Positions 9,983-18,468 of a stretch of 25,721 nucleotides of DNA are shown here, in pieces (positions within the stretch are counted from its first letter, which is position 1; the number at the start of each line of letters is the position of its first letter). The notes under the pieces were generated by a model. That model was not told the origin of the DNA. It worked only from the letters and a program-made list of their open reading frames with translations, and searched no databases. Source of the DNA: Trichomonas tenax (lineage: Eukaryota; Parabasalia; Trichomonadida; Trichomonadidae); assembly GCA_023091735.1 (NCBI GenBank), contig JALKBU010000755.1, positions 1-25,721 of the forward strand. Reading direction: 5' to 3'. Position numbers and translations under genes: made by a program.

Positions 9983-10050
9983 CATGGTAGCCAAGTCTCG
10001 ATCTACTGCGGGAGACTCCGTGTGCGACCACCATGGAAGCTAATTTTTTT
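9983..10050 (+). other. GC-rich foldable island ending in T7; RNA-gene-like remnant candidate
   Basis: A sharply GC-richer block of about 54 nt stands out in AT-rich surroundings. Nested stems are possible: CATGGT (9983-9988) with ACCATG (10029-10034), and AGTCTC with GAGACT inside it. A seven-T run at 10044-10050 follows and would suit RNA polymerase III termination. The plus strand carries TAGCCAAGTCT, close to a tRNA A-box; the minus strand carries GATCGAGAC, which fits the B-box pattern GWTCRANNC. GGGAGAC is also a word common in 5S rRNA. The length between the stems is too short for a normal tRNA or 5S rRNA. It could be a truncated RNA gene, a small unknown RNA or chance. It overlaps antisense the last codons of the ankyrin gene. 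Confidence 0.25.
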
Positions 10051-11022
10051 AAAATTTACTGGATTCTTCATACTAACTTCACGGACCCAATTTATGATGT
10101 CAACATCATCGACAGATGTTGCAGCATTGAGGATTGTGCTGTTTTGTGAATCAATACTGTTGATATCTATCAATTGCTTCATTTTCACAAATAAGAACCT
10201 ATAATTCTTCGTTTCGAGCACAGGGAGCCACGAATAGCGAAGGTTGTACTTAACCTCCAACCAATTTGCGATAATATAATGATGAGCACGAATAGCCAAA
10301 TCGATGCAGATATTATCGATTTTAATGTTTGGTTTATCTTCGCATATGTGGATAATTGTCGGATTTCCTCCAACAACCGCACAGCGAAATGTGTCCGGAG
10401 ACAACTTTGCGCCCTTTTCGTATAAATATTGGAAACAGCGAAGAGATCCGTAGTAAGCACACGCGTCAATCAGAAGCAAATCCTGGTAGAAAGGAGAGTC
10501 TATGAGCTTCATTCTATATTTCAAGTCGTAGTCGTTGAAAGATTCGAAATTCTGCTTGAACTCTTCAACATTGTCGTGGATCATTACGTACTCAAGAGAG
10601 TTGTAGGGGTAAACATCAATGATGTCCTGATTTGTTAAATTTTGTGAAAAATGTAGATTATTTTGTCTGAGCGCGAAAACGTGTTCATTCTTAGCGATTT
10701 TCCTTGCAGAGGTTGCATCAATGATCTTATCGTTCTCTAGAAGCTTCCTGAGTGAATGGGAGTTAATAAAACACTTTACTTTCGAAATGTTGTATTTTGT
10801 TAAAAAATCCTTGCAGAACTGGTAAATGAAAGGTAGATTCCTGAGGTAGAAGGTTGTGTATGATCCGAGAGTCTCAAATATTTGCGTTAAAGATATATTT
10901 CCAGAATCGTAGTATTTACATGTCTCGGCCAAAATAGTTCCGTAGTTTTGTTCATTGAGGCACCAGATTGTCTCTATGGCGTTTCTTTGCTGTAACAGAC
11001 ATTCAGGAACAGTTTTAATCAT
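10003..11022 (-). CDS. DUF3447-type ankyrin protein, probably 3'-truncated
   Basis: This 339-residue protein has the layout of the large trichomonad ankyrin/DUF3447 family. A helical N-terminal part (1-150) is followed by YNSLEYVMIHDNVEEF and then the DUF3447-like core at about 185-260 (LLIDACAYYGSLRCFQYL, then FRCAVVGGNPTIIHICE). The last ankyrin-like segment is STILNAATSVDDVDIINWV. Relatives normally carry further ankyrin repeats (ATPLHxAA type); here none follow. The last dozen residues (HGGRTRSLPQ) are read from the antisense of the GC-rich island at 9983-10050, so the natural 3' end looks replaced. The ATG at 11022 has TCATA 10 nt upstream, a good Inr match, so it is probably transcribed. 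The role is unknown; ankyrin folds usually bind proteins. Confidence 0.8.
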   Translation of the reverse strand: MIKTVPECLLQQRNAIETIWCLNEQNYGTILAETCKYYDSGNISLTQIFETLGSYTTFYLRNLPFIYQFCKDFLTKYNISKVKCFINSHSLRKLLENDKIIDATSARKIAKNEHVFALRQNNLHFSQNLTNQDIIDVYPYNSLEYVMIHDNVEEFKQNFESFNDYDLKYRMKLIDSPFYQDLLLIDACAYYGSLRCFQYLYEKGAKLSPDTFRCAVVGGNPTIIHICEDKPNIKIDNICIDLAIRAHHYIIANWLEVKYNLRYSWLPVLETKNYRFLFVKMKQLIDINSIDSQNSTILNAATSVDDVDIINWVREVSMKNPVNFKKISFHGGRTRSLPQ

Positions 11023-12414
11023 TTAAAATTATGAATAAAAAGTTTCAAGTTTTTGTTAAATTTCAAAATTAGATATTTTTGATCTATGTGTATTGTAGAG
11101 CATATTACATTCAACTTGATATTCTCTCAATTATTGAAAACTTCTGATTTTTGAGAAGATTATATTCATATTGCTCATTGATTCGAAGCGATGATTAAAA
11201 ATAGAGAAGAGTTATGTCAATAATTTTCATCTCAAATTACGATTCAAAAACCTGATGGTTAAAATTCAGTACATAGACCTTGGGCATTATTAGAAGAGCA
11301 AAGACGATGTCTTCAAAATTAACGTAAATTTGTGCGGACTTTTTTCATTGTAGTTGCATTTTATGCATGAAACTAACATGGTCATATTCAATTTTCAACC
11401 TTTGGTTTAAAAAGTGTCATTGAATTTATTTTTCCATGAAAAATTTGACTTTAAAACTTCTTTTGCACCTTATGACATAAACAGCGCCAATATTAATAGA
11501 AATTATTCATGTTTCCACAGTCAAAAGTTGTTTTCTCCATTCTCATTCTCGAGAATCGCTCATAATTTTCCAACATTATTGTTTTTTATTTAAAATTTAG
11601 AATCTATAGCCTTTACATATGCTAAATATAATTATAATGTTTGTACGACTCAAGTTAATTTTTGAAACAAAAATCAATATCAGAGTGTGAAGCTTTAGCA
11701 TTGTGTCCATTATAACGATCTAAGAGTGCTTCATTGTCCAAAAACTGTTGTTTCTCCAACTTCATTGTCTTTATCAAAAGAGATTTGTTGCTTTCACGCC
11801 TGTGCAAGGTTAAAAACTTTTCATTTTTTGCTTTATGATAAATTTAGCGTCTGTAGAAAATTTGGGATTTTAATTATTTTTCCGAAAATCTTTAAAATAT
11901 AGAGTCACAATAGTCTAGATAGTCTAAATTTAAAATGCTGGCTTCCAATTTTAGATATTTCCGAGTTCATTCTAATTTGTAATAAAACGCGTTCTCATTG
12001 TATAATTTATGTCAACCACATTGTGTCTATTATGAATCATTGAGTAAACGTTATCGAAATTGATTGATCTAATTCAATTTCTATTGTATTGAGTATATTT
12101 CGTCTCATCTCTTGGTATATGAATGTTAAAAATGTGGCGATATCACATTCGTTGTGAATACTCTTAGTTCTCATATAACGGAGAAAATTTCAAAATCCGC
12201 GTTGTTGACTTACTCGGATTTCACATTTTAATGTCTTCATTGAATGTATTTCATCTATCTGAGAGACAAAGGTTTTTGATGAAATTTTGAAAATATATTT
12301 GTTGTTATTCGGATTTCAAATATTATTAAGACTGAACGTGGAAAGATTTCGTTACTGCCGTATCAGAGTATAAATGAAAAATGTAATTTATGGAATATTA
12401 TGTTTATTCCGAAT
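11023..12414. other. 1.4-kb AT-rich intergenic region, no supported gene
   Basis: No ORF with recognisable protein features is seen on either strand. There is a 12-nt palindrome ATTCTCGAGAAT at 11545-11556. Two similar words, CATTGTGTCCATTATAA near 11701 and CATTGTGTCTATTATGA near 12020, may be a weak dispersed repeat. A stop-free minus-strand stretch of about 60 codons around 11660-11840 has polar, coiled-coil-like residues but no homology I can recognise. The region holds the upstream flank of the ankyrin gene and the 3' flank of the BspA gene. Confidence 0.5.
11030..11034 (-). promoter_or_regulatory. candidate Inr (TCATA) of the ankyrin gene
   Basis: On the minus strand TCATA (11034 to 11030) lies 10 nt before the ATG at 11022 and matches the trichomonad initiator TCA-Y-W exactly. 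Confidence 0.45.
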
Positions 12415-15216
12415 TTAGATATAACTTTTCTCATTGTTGTTGGAGTTAGAAAGGAGAACGTTAGAGTTGAGTGTGGAGAGAGTCTTTGGCTTCCTCCTGC
12501 AGCAGAAGCAGATCAATATGACGAGAACGATGATTGCAACTACTGGAACTGTGACACAAACGATGATCTTCGTTGTCTTTCCTCCGCCTTGGTTGCTTCC
12601 TGTATCCGTTGGAGAAGGTGTTGGCTTTGGAGATTGTGCTGGTGTTGGTTTAGGAGATTGAGCAGGTGTTGGTTTTGGAGATTGAGCAGGTGTTGGTTTA
12701 GGAGATTGAGCAGGTGTTGGTTTTGGAGATTGAGCAGGTGTTGGCTTTGGAGACTGGGCTGGTGTCGGCATTGGTGTTTGTGTTGGGTATGGAGATGCTG
12801 ATGGCAATGGTGTTGGATCTGGTCCTGGGAATGGATCAATGCAACGAGTAACCTTTGATGAAACAGTCAATCCACCGATTGTGTTGTTTGGATATGCCTG
12901 TGAAACATAGACATGGACGTTATCCTTTGTTGCAAGACCTGTTAAGAAATCGCCATCGAAGATCTTAGATCCGCAATAAACGAATTGCGTCATCTTAACA
13001 CCAGAGAAGACATCATTACCGATAACGAATGAGTTTCCGAAGATATGGACGTCATAAGTGTCTGACATATCTGTTAACTTAGCATTGAGTGACATCTGGC
13101 CGCAGTCGATGAACTTGTAGAGGTTGGCAGCGGGGAAAACTGGTGTCATGTAATAGTCGAGGCCGTGGAATGTGATCATTGAGCATGTTGGGCAGCCATC
13201 GAAAGCAGAATGATCAATGACATAAACGTGGCACCATGATGTGATCTGGTCGAACTTGTTGTTCTGGAACGCGCCAACTTCGATGATCTCAAGAGTGCCT
13301 GGAAGGTTGAGGGCTGTCAAGGAGCAGTTGAGGAATGCATTTGCTAAAACGCGCTTGAGTGGAGATTTAAGGTTGATTATCTGGAGAGAGCTGCAGCACA
13401 TGAATGCCTGGTCCTTGATTGTCTCGATGTTGGCTGGAAGCTTGACGTTCTTAAGTGCTGTGCATCCTTGGAATGTAGAAGGAGCAATGGTCTTAAGGTT
13501 GTCAGGAAGAGAGATGTCTGTCAATGATGTGCATCCAGCGAAAGCAAATCTCCAAATGTTGACACATGAAGCTGGAATTGTGACTGTCTTAATACTTGTG
13601 CATCGAAAGAAGCATTTAATGCCAACTGTTGTAAGTCCTGATGGGAGAGTGATTGTTGTCAATCCAATGCAGTTCTCGAAGAGCGAATCTCCAAGGATAT
13701 TGATGTTGCTTGGGAACGTAACAGCTGTGAGCTTCTGGCAGCCATAAAAGATGTAGTTAGCTGACTGTGTCATCGATGGTAATGTAACGGATGTAAGTCC
13801 GGAGCACTCGAATGCGAAGTCACCAATTGTGCAGCCTTCTGGAATGTTGACTGAGCCAAGATTAGCACAATAAGCGAAAGCCATTTTGCCGATGGATGCC
13901 AACTTGCCTTTGAATGTAACTAATGAGATTCCAGAGTTAGAGAAGCAGTCTGCTGGGAGTGCTGTGATCTTTGATGGGATTGTGATTGCCTTTAATGATG
14001 CTGTCTTGTGGAAAACACCTTCTCCAAATGTTGCAACTGATTCTGGAAGATCAATGGCTATCAATGATGCGCATGTGCAGAAAGCATGAGCATCAATTGT
14101 TGTGACTGTGGATGGGATATTAACTGATGTTAATGCCTCGCATGTGCAAAATGCGTGTGGGCCAATAACTGTTAAACCTTCTGGGAGTGTAACAGTTGTC
14201 AATTTAGAGCAGCTGTGGAATGCGCGCTGCTTGATTTCTGTGATGGCATTGCTCAATGTAACGGTCACTAAGCTTGAGCACTCAGCGAACAAATAGTCGT
14301 TAACGAACTTCAAGCCGCTTGGGAAAGTGATGGAACTCAAAGCAGTGCATCCCTGGAAAGCGCCGACGCCGATATCTGTGATTGAATCTGGAAGTTCGGC
14401 CTTTGGAAGAGCTGTGCATCCCATGAATGCATACTGGCCAATCTTAGCGATTCCAGCGCCATAGGTGATGCTGTTCAATGCTGTGCAGCCTTCGAAAGCA
14501 TTATTTGAAATTGTTGTAAATCCGGCTGGGAATGTGACAGATGTCAATGATGTGCATCCTGCGAATGTGGAAACGCCGACACTTTGAAGAGAATCTGGAA
14601 TGTTAATATTGACAAGAGCGGAGCATCCATTAAAGACGCCATCCTTAAGATTCTTGAGACCACTCGGGAGTACAACTGCTGCCAATGTTGTGCTGGACTT
14701 GAAGCATTCAGTATTGATTGTCATATCATTAGTTCCAAGGAAAGTAACTTTTGTAAGAGACTTACACTCAGAGAAAGTCATGATTCCGACCAAATTTACG
14801 TTCGCTGGAATGGTAATTTCTGCCAATTTGGAGCAGCAAAGGAATGAAGAGCCTTTGATTTGCTGGATTCCGGCTGGAAAAGTGATCGAAGCCAAGCTGG
14901 AGCAGTACTGGAATGCGTACATGTCAATTGTGACGAGATTTGCCGGCAATTTAACTGTTGTTAAACTCTGACAGAAATCAAATGCGCGAGAATCGATATG
15001 TGTTATCTCATCATTGAGCGTAGCGGTCTTCAGGTTGATGCACTCTTGGAATGAGTTCGCGGAAATTCCTGTGAAGCCAATCAATGTCACTTCGACAATC
15101 TTATCTCCGTCTGTGTTGAGAACGCTGTAGAAGTCATCGGTGCCTGTGAACGTGCAGACATGTTTGTCGTCGCAGACGGCGATTGATGTCCTTAGAAATG
15201 AGAAGAAGAGAAACAT
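12415..15216 (-). CDS. BspA-like leucine-rich repeat surface protein, single-pass membrane
   Basis: The 933-residue protein begins with a short hydrophobic signal (MFLFFSFLRTSIAVC). Residues about 40-690 are a long run of roughly 23-residue TpLRR/LRR_5 repeats of the form AFxxCxxLxxIxLPxxLxxI, giving an extended solenoid. A non-repeat domain (about 690-790) leads to a Pro/Ser/Thr stalk (about 793-870) with six AQSPKPTP repeats at 818-865. One membrane helix follows (about 884-906, IIVCVTVPVVAIIVLVILIC), then an RRKPK stop-transfer and a 27-residue Ser/Asn-rich tail. This is the standard architecture of trichomonad BspA-like proteins, surface proteins thought to bind host cells, matrix or bacteria. 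The start follows a TCA box, and the stop forms TAAA, a trichomonad polyadenylation signal. The gene is clearly GC-richer than its flanks, as expected for a well-expressed gene. The ligand is unknown. Confidence 0.93.
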   Translation of the reverse strand: MFLFFSFLRTSIAVCDDKHVCTFTGTDDFYSVLNTDGDKIVEVTLIGFTGISANSFQECINLKTATLNDEITHIDSRAFDFCQSLTTVKLPANLVTIDMYAFQYCSSLASITFPAGIQQIKGSSFLCCSKLAEITIPANVNLVGIMTFSECKSLTKVTFLGTNDMTINTECFKSSTTLAAVVLPSGLKNLKDGVFNGCSALVNINIPDSLQSVGVSTFAGCTSLTSVTFPAGFTTISNNAFEGCTALNSITYGAGIAKIGQYAFMGCTALPKAELPDSITDIGVGAFQGCTALSSITFPSGLKFVNDYLFAECSSLVTVTLSNAITEIKQRAFHSCSKLTTVTLPEGLTVIGPHAFCTCEALTSVNIPSTVTTIDAHAFCTCASLIAIDLPESVATFGEGVFHKTASLKAITIPSKITALPADCFSNSGISLVTFKGKLASIGKMAFAYCANLGSVNIPEGCTIGDFAFECSGLTSVTLPSMTQSANYIFYGCQKLTAVTFPSNINILGDSLFENCIGLTTITLPSGLTTVGIKCFFRCTSIKTVTIPASCVNIWRFAFAGCTSLTDISLPDNLKTIAPSTFQGCTALKNVKLPANIETIKDQAFMCCSSLQIINLKSPLKRVLANAFLNCSLTALNLPGTLEIIEVGAFQNNKFDQITSWCHVYVIDHSAFDGCPTCSMITFHGLDYYMTPVFPAANLYKFIDCGQMSLNAKLTDMSDTYDVHIFGNSFVIGNDVFSGVKMTQFVYCGSKIFDGDFLTGLATKDNVHVYVSQAYPNNTIGGLTVSSKVTRCIDPFPGPDPTPLPSASPYPTQTPMPTPAQSPKPTPAQSPKPTPAQSPKPTPAQSPKPTPAQSPKPTPAQSPKPTPSPTDTGSNQGGGKTTKIIVCVTVPVVAIIVLVILICFCCRRKPKTLSTLNSNVLLSNSNNNEKSYI
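12621..12764 (-). repeat. 24-bp minisatellite, six units, in the BspA stalk
   Basis: Six in-phase 24-bp units encode AQSPKPTP. The four inner units alternate between two versions differing at one base (GGTTTAGG versus GGTTTTGG on the plus strand), making a 48-bp higher-order period. The two outer units differ more, as usual for edges of an expanding array. Copy changes would alter stalk length without shifting the frame. Confidence 0.9.
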
Positions 15217-15823
15217 CTATTTTTTTGAAAAAAATATTGAATGGAGAAAACTTTCGATTCTTGAGATTTAAGATTCATGTTGATTGCAATTGCTATATTT
15301 TCTGAAAAATTAGATTTTTATTAACCTCATAAAATTATGACACTTATTTTTATTTAGTATTTGGATACTACATATATAGTATATTCTCAAAATCATAAAA
15401 ACTTGTATAAGAATATATTTGTCGCGTAAATATAATATTTGACTGTATCTGTCATGTAAAATAGGTATTTGTCAAAATGCAAAGAGACAATATGTATTGA
15501 TGCTGTATAAATATTTCTAACATGCTATTGATAACCTAATAGTTATAGGAGATAAATCAATGAATTTGAGCAGACTTCATTGATGCTTTGATTGGGTTAA
15601 TGTCATTGAATACTTTTATAATTTTGATTTGATAAAAATTGGACTCAATTATCTATATTCATTGATTTGTGTGAGTTAGTTTATTGTGACTTATTGCGAA
15701 GACTTGTTTATGACGACTTTACGACTTTTGTCAAATATTCCTGTCATTTGTCAGATCCGAAAGTAAAATTGTTATATTTGAAATGTAATCGTTCTAGATC
15801 CATGAAACCAATTCAAGGTATTC
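15217..15823. other. divergent spacer between BspA-like and beta-helix genes
   Basis: AT-rich promoter-like region with no supported gene. It holds one TGTCATGTAAAATA word at 15450-15463 and a related TGTCGCGTAAATA at 15420-15432, the same motif that clusters at 17779-17940 and 25257-25424. An 88-codon plus-strand frame at 15667-15933 overlaps the next gene in another frame and shows no family features. Confidence 0.45.
15224..15228 (-). promoter_or_regulatory. candidate Inr-like TCA of the BspA gene
   Basis: On the minus strand TCAAA (15228 to 15224) lies 10 nt before the ATG at 15216. A second TCAATA lies 12 nt further upstream. Both are partial matches to the trichomonad initiator. Confidence 0.3.
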
Positions 15824-16732
15824 ATGGATTTGTGGGAATCTGTTTATCACAATGTTGGGATTCCTGTAAATCGCACGCAATGTACCACTTTAACAACAGG
15901 CGGCCTCAATTTTGTATTAAATGCTGTATTTGACACAATCGGGCAATCTGGTGTTATAATCATAGATGGTTCAGCATCAGATTATTTGATTGTTTATAAA
16001 ACCACATTTATCAAACCTTTTCGAGATGGAAATGGAGGAACCATTTATACAAACGGAATAAACTGTGTCCAGATTGATGTATGTAGTCATTCTGCATACT
16101 CTAGCTATGGCTCCCAATCATTTGTTTCATTGCCATTAGGATCAAAATGTAAAAACAATATTATTGCATGTTCATTTACAAGAAGTCTTGGAGTGAATGC
16201 AATTGTTTCTGCAAATTCTGGTTTACAAGATTATTTGTATTCTAATTATTCTTATAGTGTAGGATCTGATTGTGTTGCTGTTAAATGCCAAAACTTTCAG
16301 GGAAGCGTTAATTTCTCAACATATTGCAACTTAACATCAGATACTGCACAGCCAATATTATATTTTCATAATATGAAGTTTAATGCCTCTAGATGTGTTA
16401 TAATTAAAAATTCGAATTTGTTTGGAAGCTGGGGCATTTTTTGTCTATACGTTACTACAGGAAACGCTGAAGAATGTGTTTTTGTTAATAATTCAGGAGG
16501 TAAAGTTCTTTTCGTTTATGAAGGTGCCGCATTATACACGTTAAACTGCTATTTTGATAATCCTTCATACTCTGAAAGCGGAGAGTTCTATGGTCCTACA
16601 ACTAAAACTTTAGGATATAGACTCTCTCATTTATCTACTAAGTTATGTGATGCTGAAAATTATCTTTTAGGATATGGAATATTTTCCTCAAAACAAAAAA
16701 AAAATAGAAACATTGTTAGTGAATTATTTTAG
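15824..16732 (+). CDS. beta-helix-like Cys-rich surface family protein, lacking signal and anchor
   Basis: The 302-residue frame resembles trichomonad surface proteins with right-handed beta-helix (pectate-lyase-like) repeats. It has repeated short strands with Cys and Asn, for example DGNGGTIYTNGINCVQIDVC, CKNNIIACSFTRS, ASRCVIIKNSNLF and AEECVFVNNSGGKVLFVYE. Many N-glycosylation sequons (NRT, NYS, NFS, NLT, NAS, NNS) point to an extracellular ancestry. No signal peptide precedes it: the ATG at 15824 is the first after an in-frame TAG. No membrane helix follows; the frame ends ten codons after an A10 run (16695-16704), and the alternative frames there do not reveal an anchor. It is therefore probably a 5'- and 3'-truncated family copy, expressed or not. 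The fold assignment is by residue pattern only. Confidence 0.55.
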   Translation: MDLWESVYHNVGIPVNRTQCTTLTTGGLNFVLNAVFDTIGQSGVIIIDGSASDYLIVYKTTFIKPFRDGNGGTIYTNGINCVQIDVCSHSAYSSYGSQSFVSLPLGSKCKNNIIACSFTRSLGVNAIVSANSGLQDYLYSNYSYSVGSDCVAVKCQNFQGSVNFSTYCNLTSDTAQPILYFHNMKFNASRCVIIKNSNLFGSWGIFCLYVTTGNAEECVFVNNSGGKVLFVYEGAALYTLNCYFDNPSYSESGEFYGPTTKTLGYRLSHLSTKLCDAENYLLGYGIFSSKQKKNRNIVSELF

Positions 16733-17070
16733 GTTCTTTAATATCGATGCAATCCCAGTGATTTATGCATAAAATTTCATTGCTCAATTTTTGAATTTTG
16801 TTTATCAAATTTAAAAATTATCATTAATTCTGCTGCAATTTCACGAAAATTAATAAAGAATAGAAATTTTGAGAAGTTGTGGAGTGATTTTAATGAAATA
16901 CACACTTCATGAAAAAAAATTAATAAAATCTAATTGAATATTAAAATATCATTGAGAAAATGAGTATTTAGATTTAAAATATGGTTTATATATGATAACA
17001 AGCAATTTGTTGTTAAAAACGTAATGAATTAAACTAAACAAAAGAAGAATATTAAAAAAAAATATGTGAA
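16733..17070. other. convergent spacer, nothing recognised
   Basis: AT-rich stretch between the convergent beta-helix-like and BET-like genes. No gene, repeat or structured element is supported. Confidence 0.5.
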
Positions 17071-17751
17071 TTACGATGGATACTGTAATCCATCTTCTTC
17101 GAGGCGTCTTGCAATGTACCACTGGAGCATGTAATGCGTCTTCGTGCTGAGGCTATCGAGATCTAAAGTTACATCTTCAGCAAACGCTTGAATCTCGGGA
17201 TTCAAGTTGTGTATGATTCCAAACATTGCTCTGGCGTCCTCTTTGTCCGTTAACAAAGCTGATGCGTTGACAAGATTTCGAATCTGCGATATTTTCATTG
17301 GTGGAAGCGGCTTCAACTTTATTTCTCTCTTCCAGTTCTTCGAGAGCTCCTGTGGTGCCTTTTTGACTATATTATCTAATTTTTGCTGCAATTTTGAGAC
17401 TTCTGCGATCCATTCTCTCATGGTTGCAGGAAGTTCTTTGTCGAGGAACTTGGTGTAGTGTTCTTTGAGTAGGTTTGCCATACACGTAATGTGATGGTTT
17501 TTCCCATAAAATCTTTCTGCGTTCGTCCATATCAAATTTAAGTCCTTCTCCCACTCAGCGAAGGATTTGTAGTCGTTTGTGAGTATTTTGCCTTGGATTG
17601 TACCAAGATCCATCGGTCTGCGAATTTTTATGTAGTAATTTGGCGCGTCTTCATCATCCGGTGACATCGGTTGCATGAAAAGTGTCGCACACGGTCTATT
17701 TATGAGCTCGTCCATTATCCCTTGGATGTAGGCGATCTCCTCCTGGTCCAT
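17071..17751 (-). CDS. small BET-like protein: bromodomain plus NET/ET domain
   Basis: In 226 residues there are two modules. A bromodomain occupies about 5-105: helix Z, a ZA loop with PDDEDAPNYYIKIRRPMDLG, then helix A to C with WEKDLNLIWTNAERFYG. A NET/ET-like domain occupies about 150-220 (MFGIIHNLNP, DVTLDLDSLSTKTHYMLQ, which fits the ET pattern of BET proteins). A Lys-rich linker (QKLDNIVKK, WKREIKLKP) joins them. BET proteins read acetylated histones and recruit transcription factors. The canonical YN dipeptide carrying the acetyl-lysine-binding Asn is replaced by FY (Tyr82), so binding may be altered. One bromodomain rather than two makes this a minimal BET, common in protists. It diverges from the GH2 gene at 18469 across a motif-rich spacer. 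The start is the first ATG in frame. Confidence 0.85.
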   Translation of the reverse strand: MDQEEIAYIQGIMDELINRPCATLFMQPMSPDDEDAPNYYIKIRRPMDLGTIQGKILTNDYKSFAEWEKDLNLIWTNAERFYGKNHHITCMANLLKEHYTKFLDKELPATMREWIAEVSKLQQKLDNIVKKAPQELSKNWKREIKLKPLPPMKISQIRNLVNASALLTDKEDARAMFGIIHNLNPEIQAFAEDVTLDLDSLSTKTHYMLQWYIARRLEEDGLQYPS

Positions 17752-18468
17752 TGCCGTTTACAAATTTTTCTGATATTTTGTCATGTAAAACATTCAATTA
17801 GGAAAATTACATGACATAGTATTTTTACATGTCAAAATGTTTGAGTTTTTTCATGCATTTACATGTCAAAAATAGACATTTTTCATGTAATATATTTAAT
17901 TTGCACTTTTACATGTCGAATTCTTTTTTACATGTCAAATGATTGATTTTTCGCTGTATCTATGTTAAATAATTCAAATCTAGCCTAAGTTTAGAAAGAG
18001 TTACTTCTGTAGAGAATAACTTTGAAGTGTAACGCATTATATTTTAAATTTTGCAATTCTGGGTTAATTATTTTTGATGGAATGTATTAGTTATAGATTT
18101 TTCCCCCATCATGGAATAAACACATTCATTTTATCATTGTTGCTTTACACTTTAGTTCGAAGCGAAGAAATATGAATCATACATTGATAGACATATCTTT
18201 ATAAACATTTTGACATATAAATTATTAATTGTCAATGTTATTTGACAAGTAAAAAGGGTTAAATAAAAATGCCATTTGCGAAAAATTTTAAAAATATAAT
18301 CTATAGTCTGCTAAGATAGAATCATCAATTTTAAAATATTGACATGTAAAAAATCGAGCATAATTATGACAGCCCGATTTTTCGTGATATTCAGCTGTGC
18401 GCTATTGAACGAATGCTGAATTCATCAAAAAATCCACAAAAATTAAAAAAAGAGTATCAAAAAAAATA
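17752..18468. promoter_or_regulatory. divergent promoter region with ACATGT-motif cluster
   Basis: This 717-bp AT-rich spacer separates the BET-like gene (-) and the GH2 gene (+). It holds at least five words with the core ACATGT flanked as TTTACATGTCAAA or its reverse complement (around 17827-17834, 17860-17867, 17910-17917, 17929-17936 and 18341-18347). Related forms are at 17779 (TGTCATGTAAAA), 17807 (TTACATGACA), 17882 (TTCATGTAA), 18209 (TTTGACATATAA) and 18240 (TTTGACAAGTAAAA). The dense part lies 30-190 bp upstream of the BET ATG. A transcription-factor-binding array is the natural reading. No gene is seen here. Confidence 0.5.
18457..18461 (+). promoter_or_regulatory. candidate Inr-like TCA of the first GH2 gene
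   Basis: TCAAA at 18457-18461 lies 10 nt before the ATG at 18469. It is the same TCA-plus-A-run arrangement as at the BspA start, and a partial match to the trichomonad initiator. Confidence 0.3.

Noticed and set aside
11238..11840. Coding-like stretches on the minus strand in the 1.4-kb gap (for example KSAQIYVNFEDIVFALLIMP near 11300)
   Set aside because: Stops occur about as often as expected by chance for this base composition, the frames do not join and no homology is recognisable.
12400..12801. 133-codon plus-strand Trp/Arg/Cys-rich ORF
   Set aside because: It is the antisense shadow of the Pro-rich repeat stalk of the BspA-like gene.
15667..15933. 88-codon plus-strand ORF before the beta-helix-like gene
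   Set aside because: It overlaps that gene out of frame, has no recognisable features and no better start; chance ORF.
17779..17940. CRISPR-like or tandem repeat array
   Set aside because: The repeated word is short, occurs in both orientations at irregular spacing and the DNA is eukaryotic; a binding-site cluster fits better.
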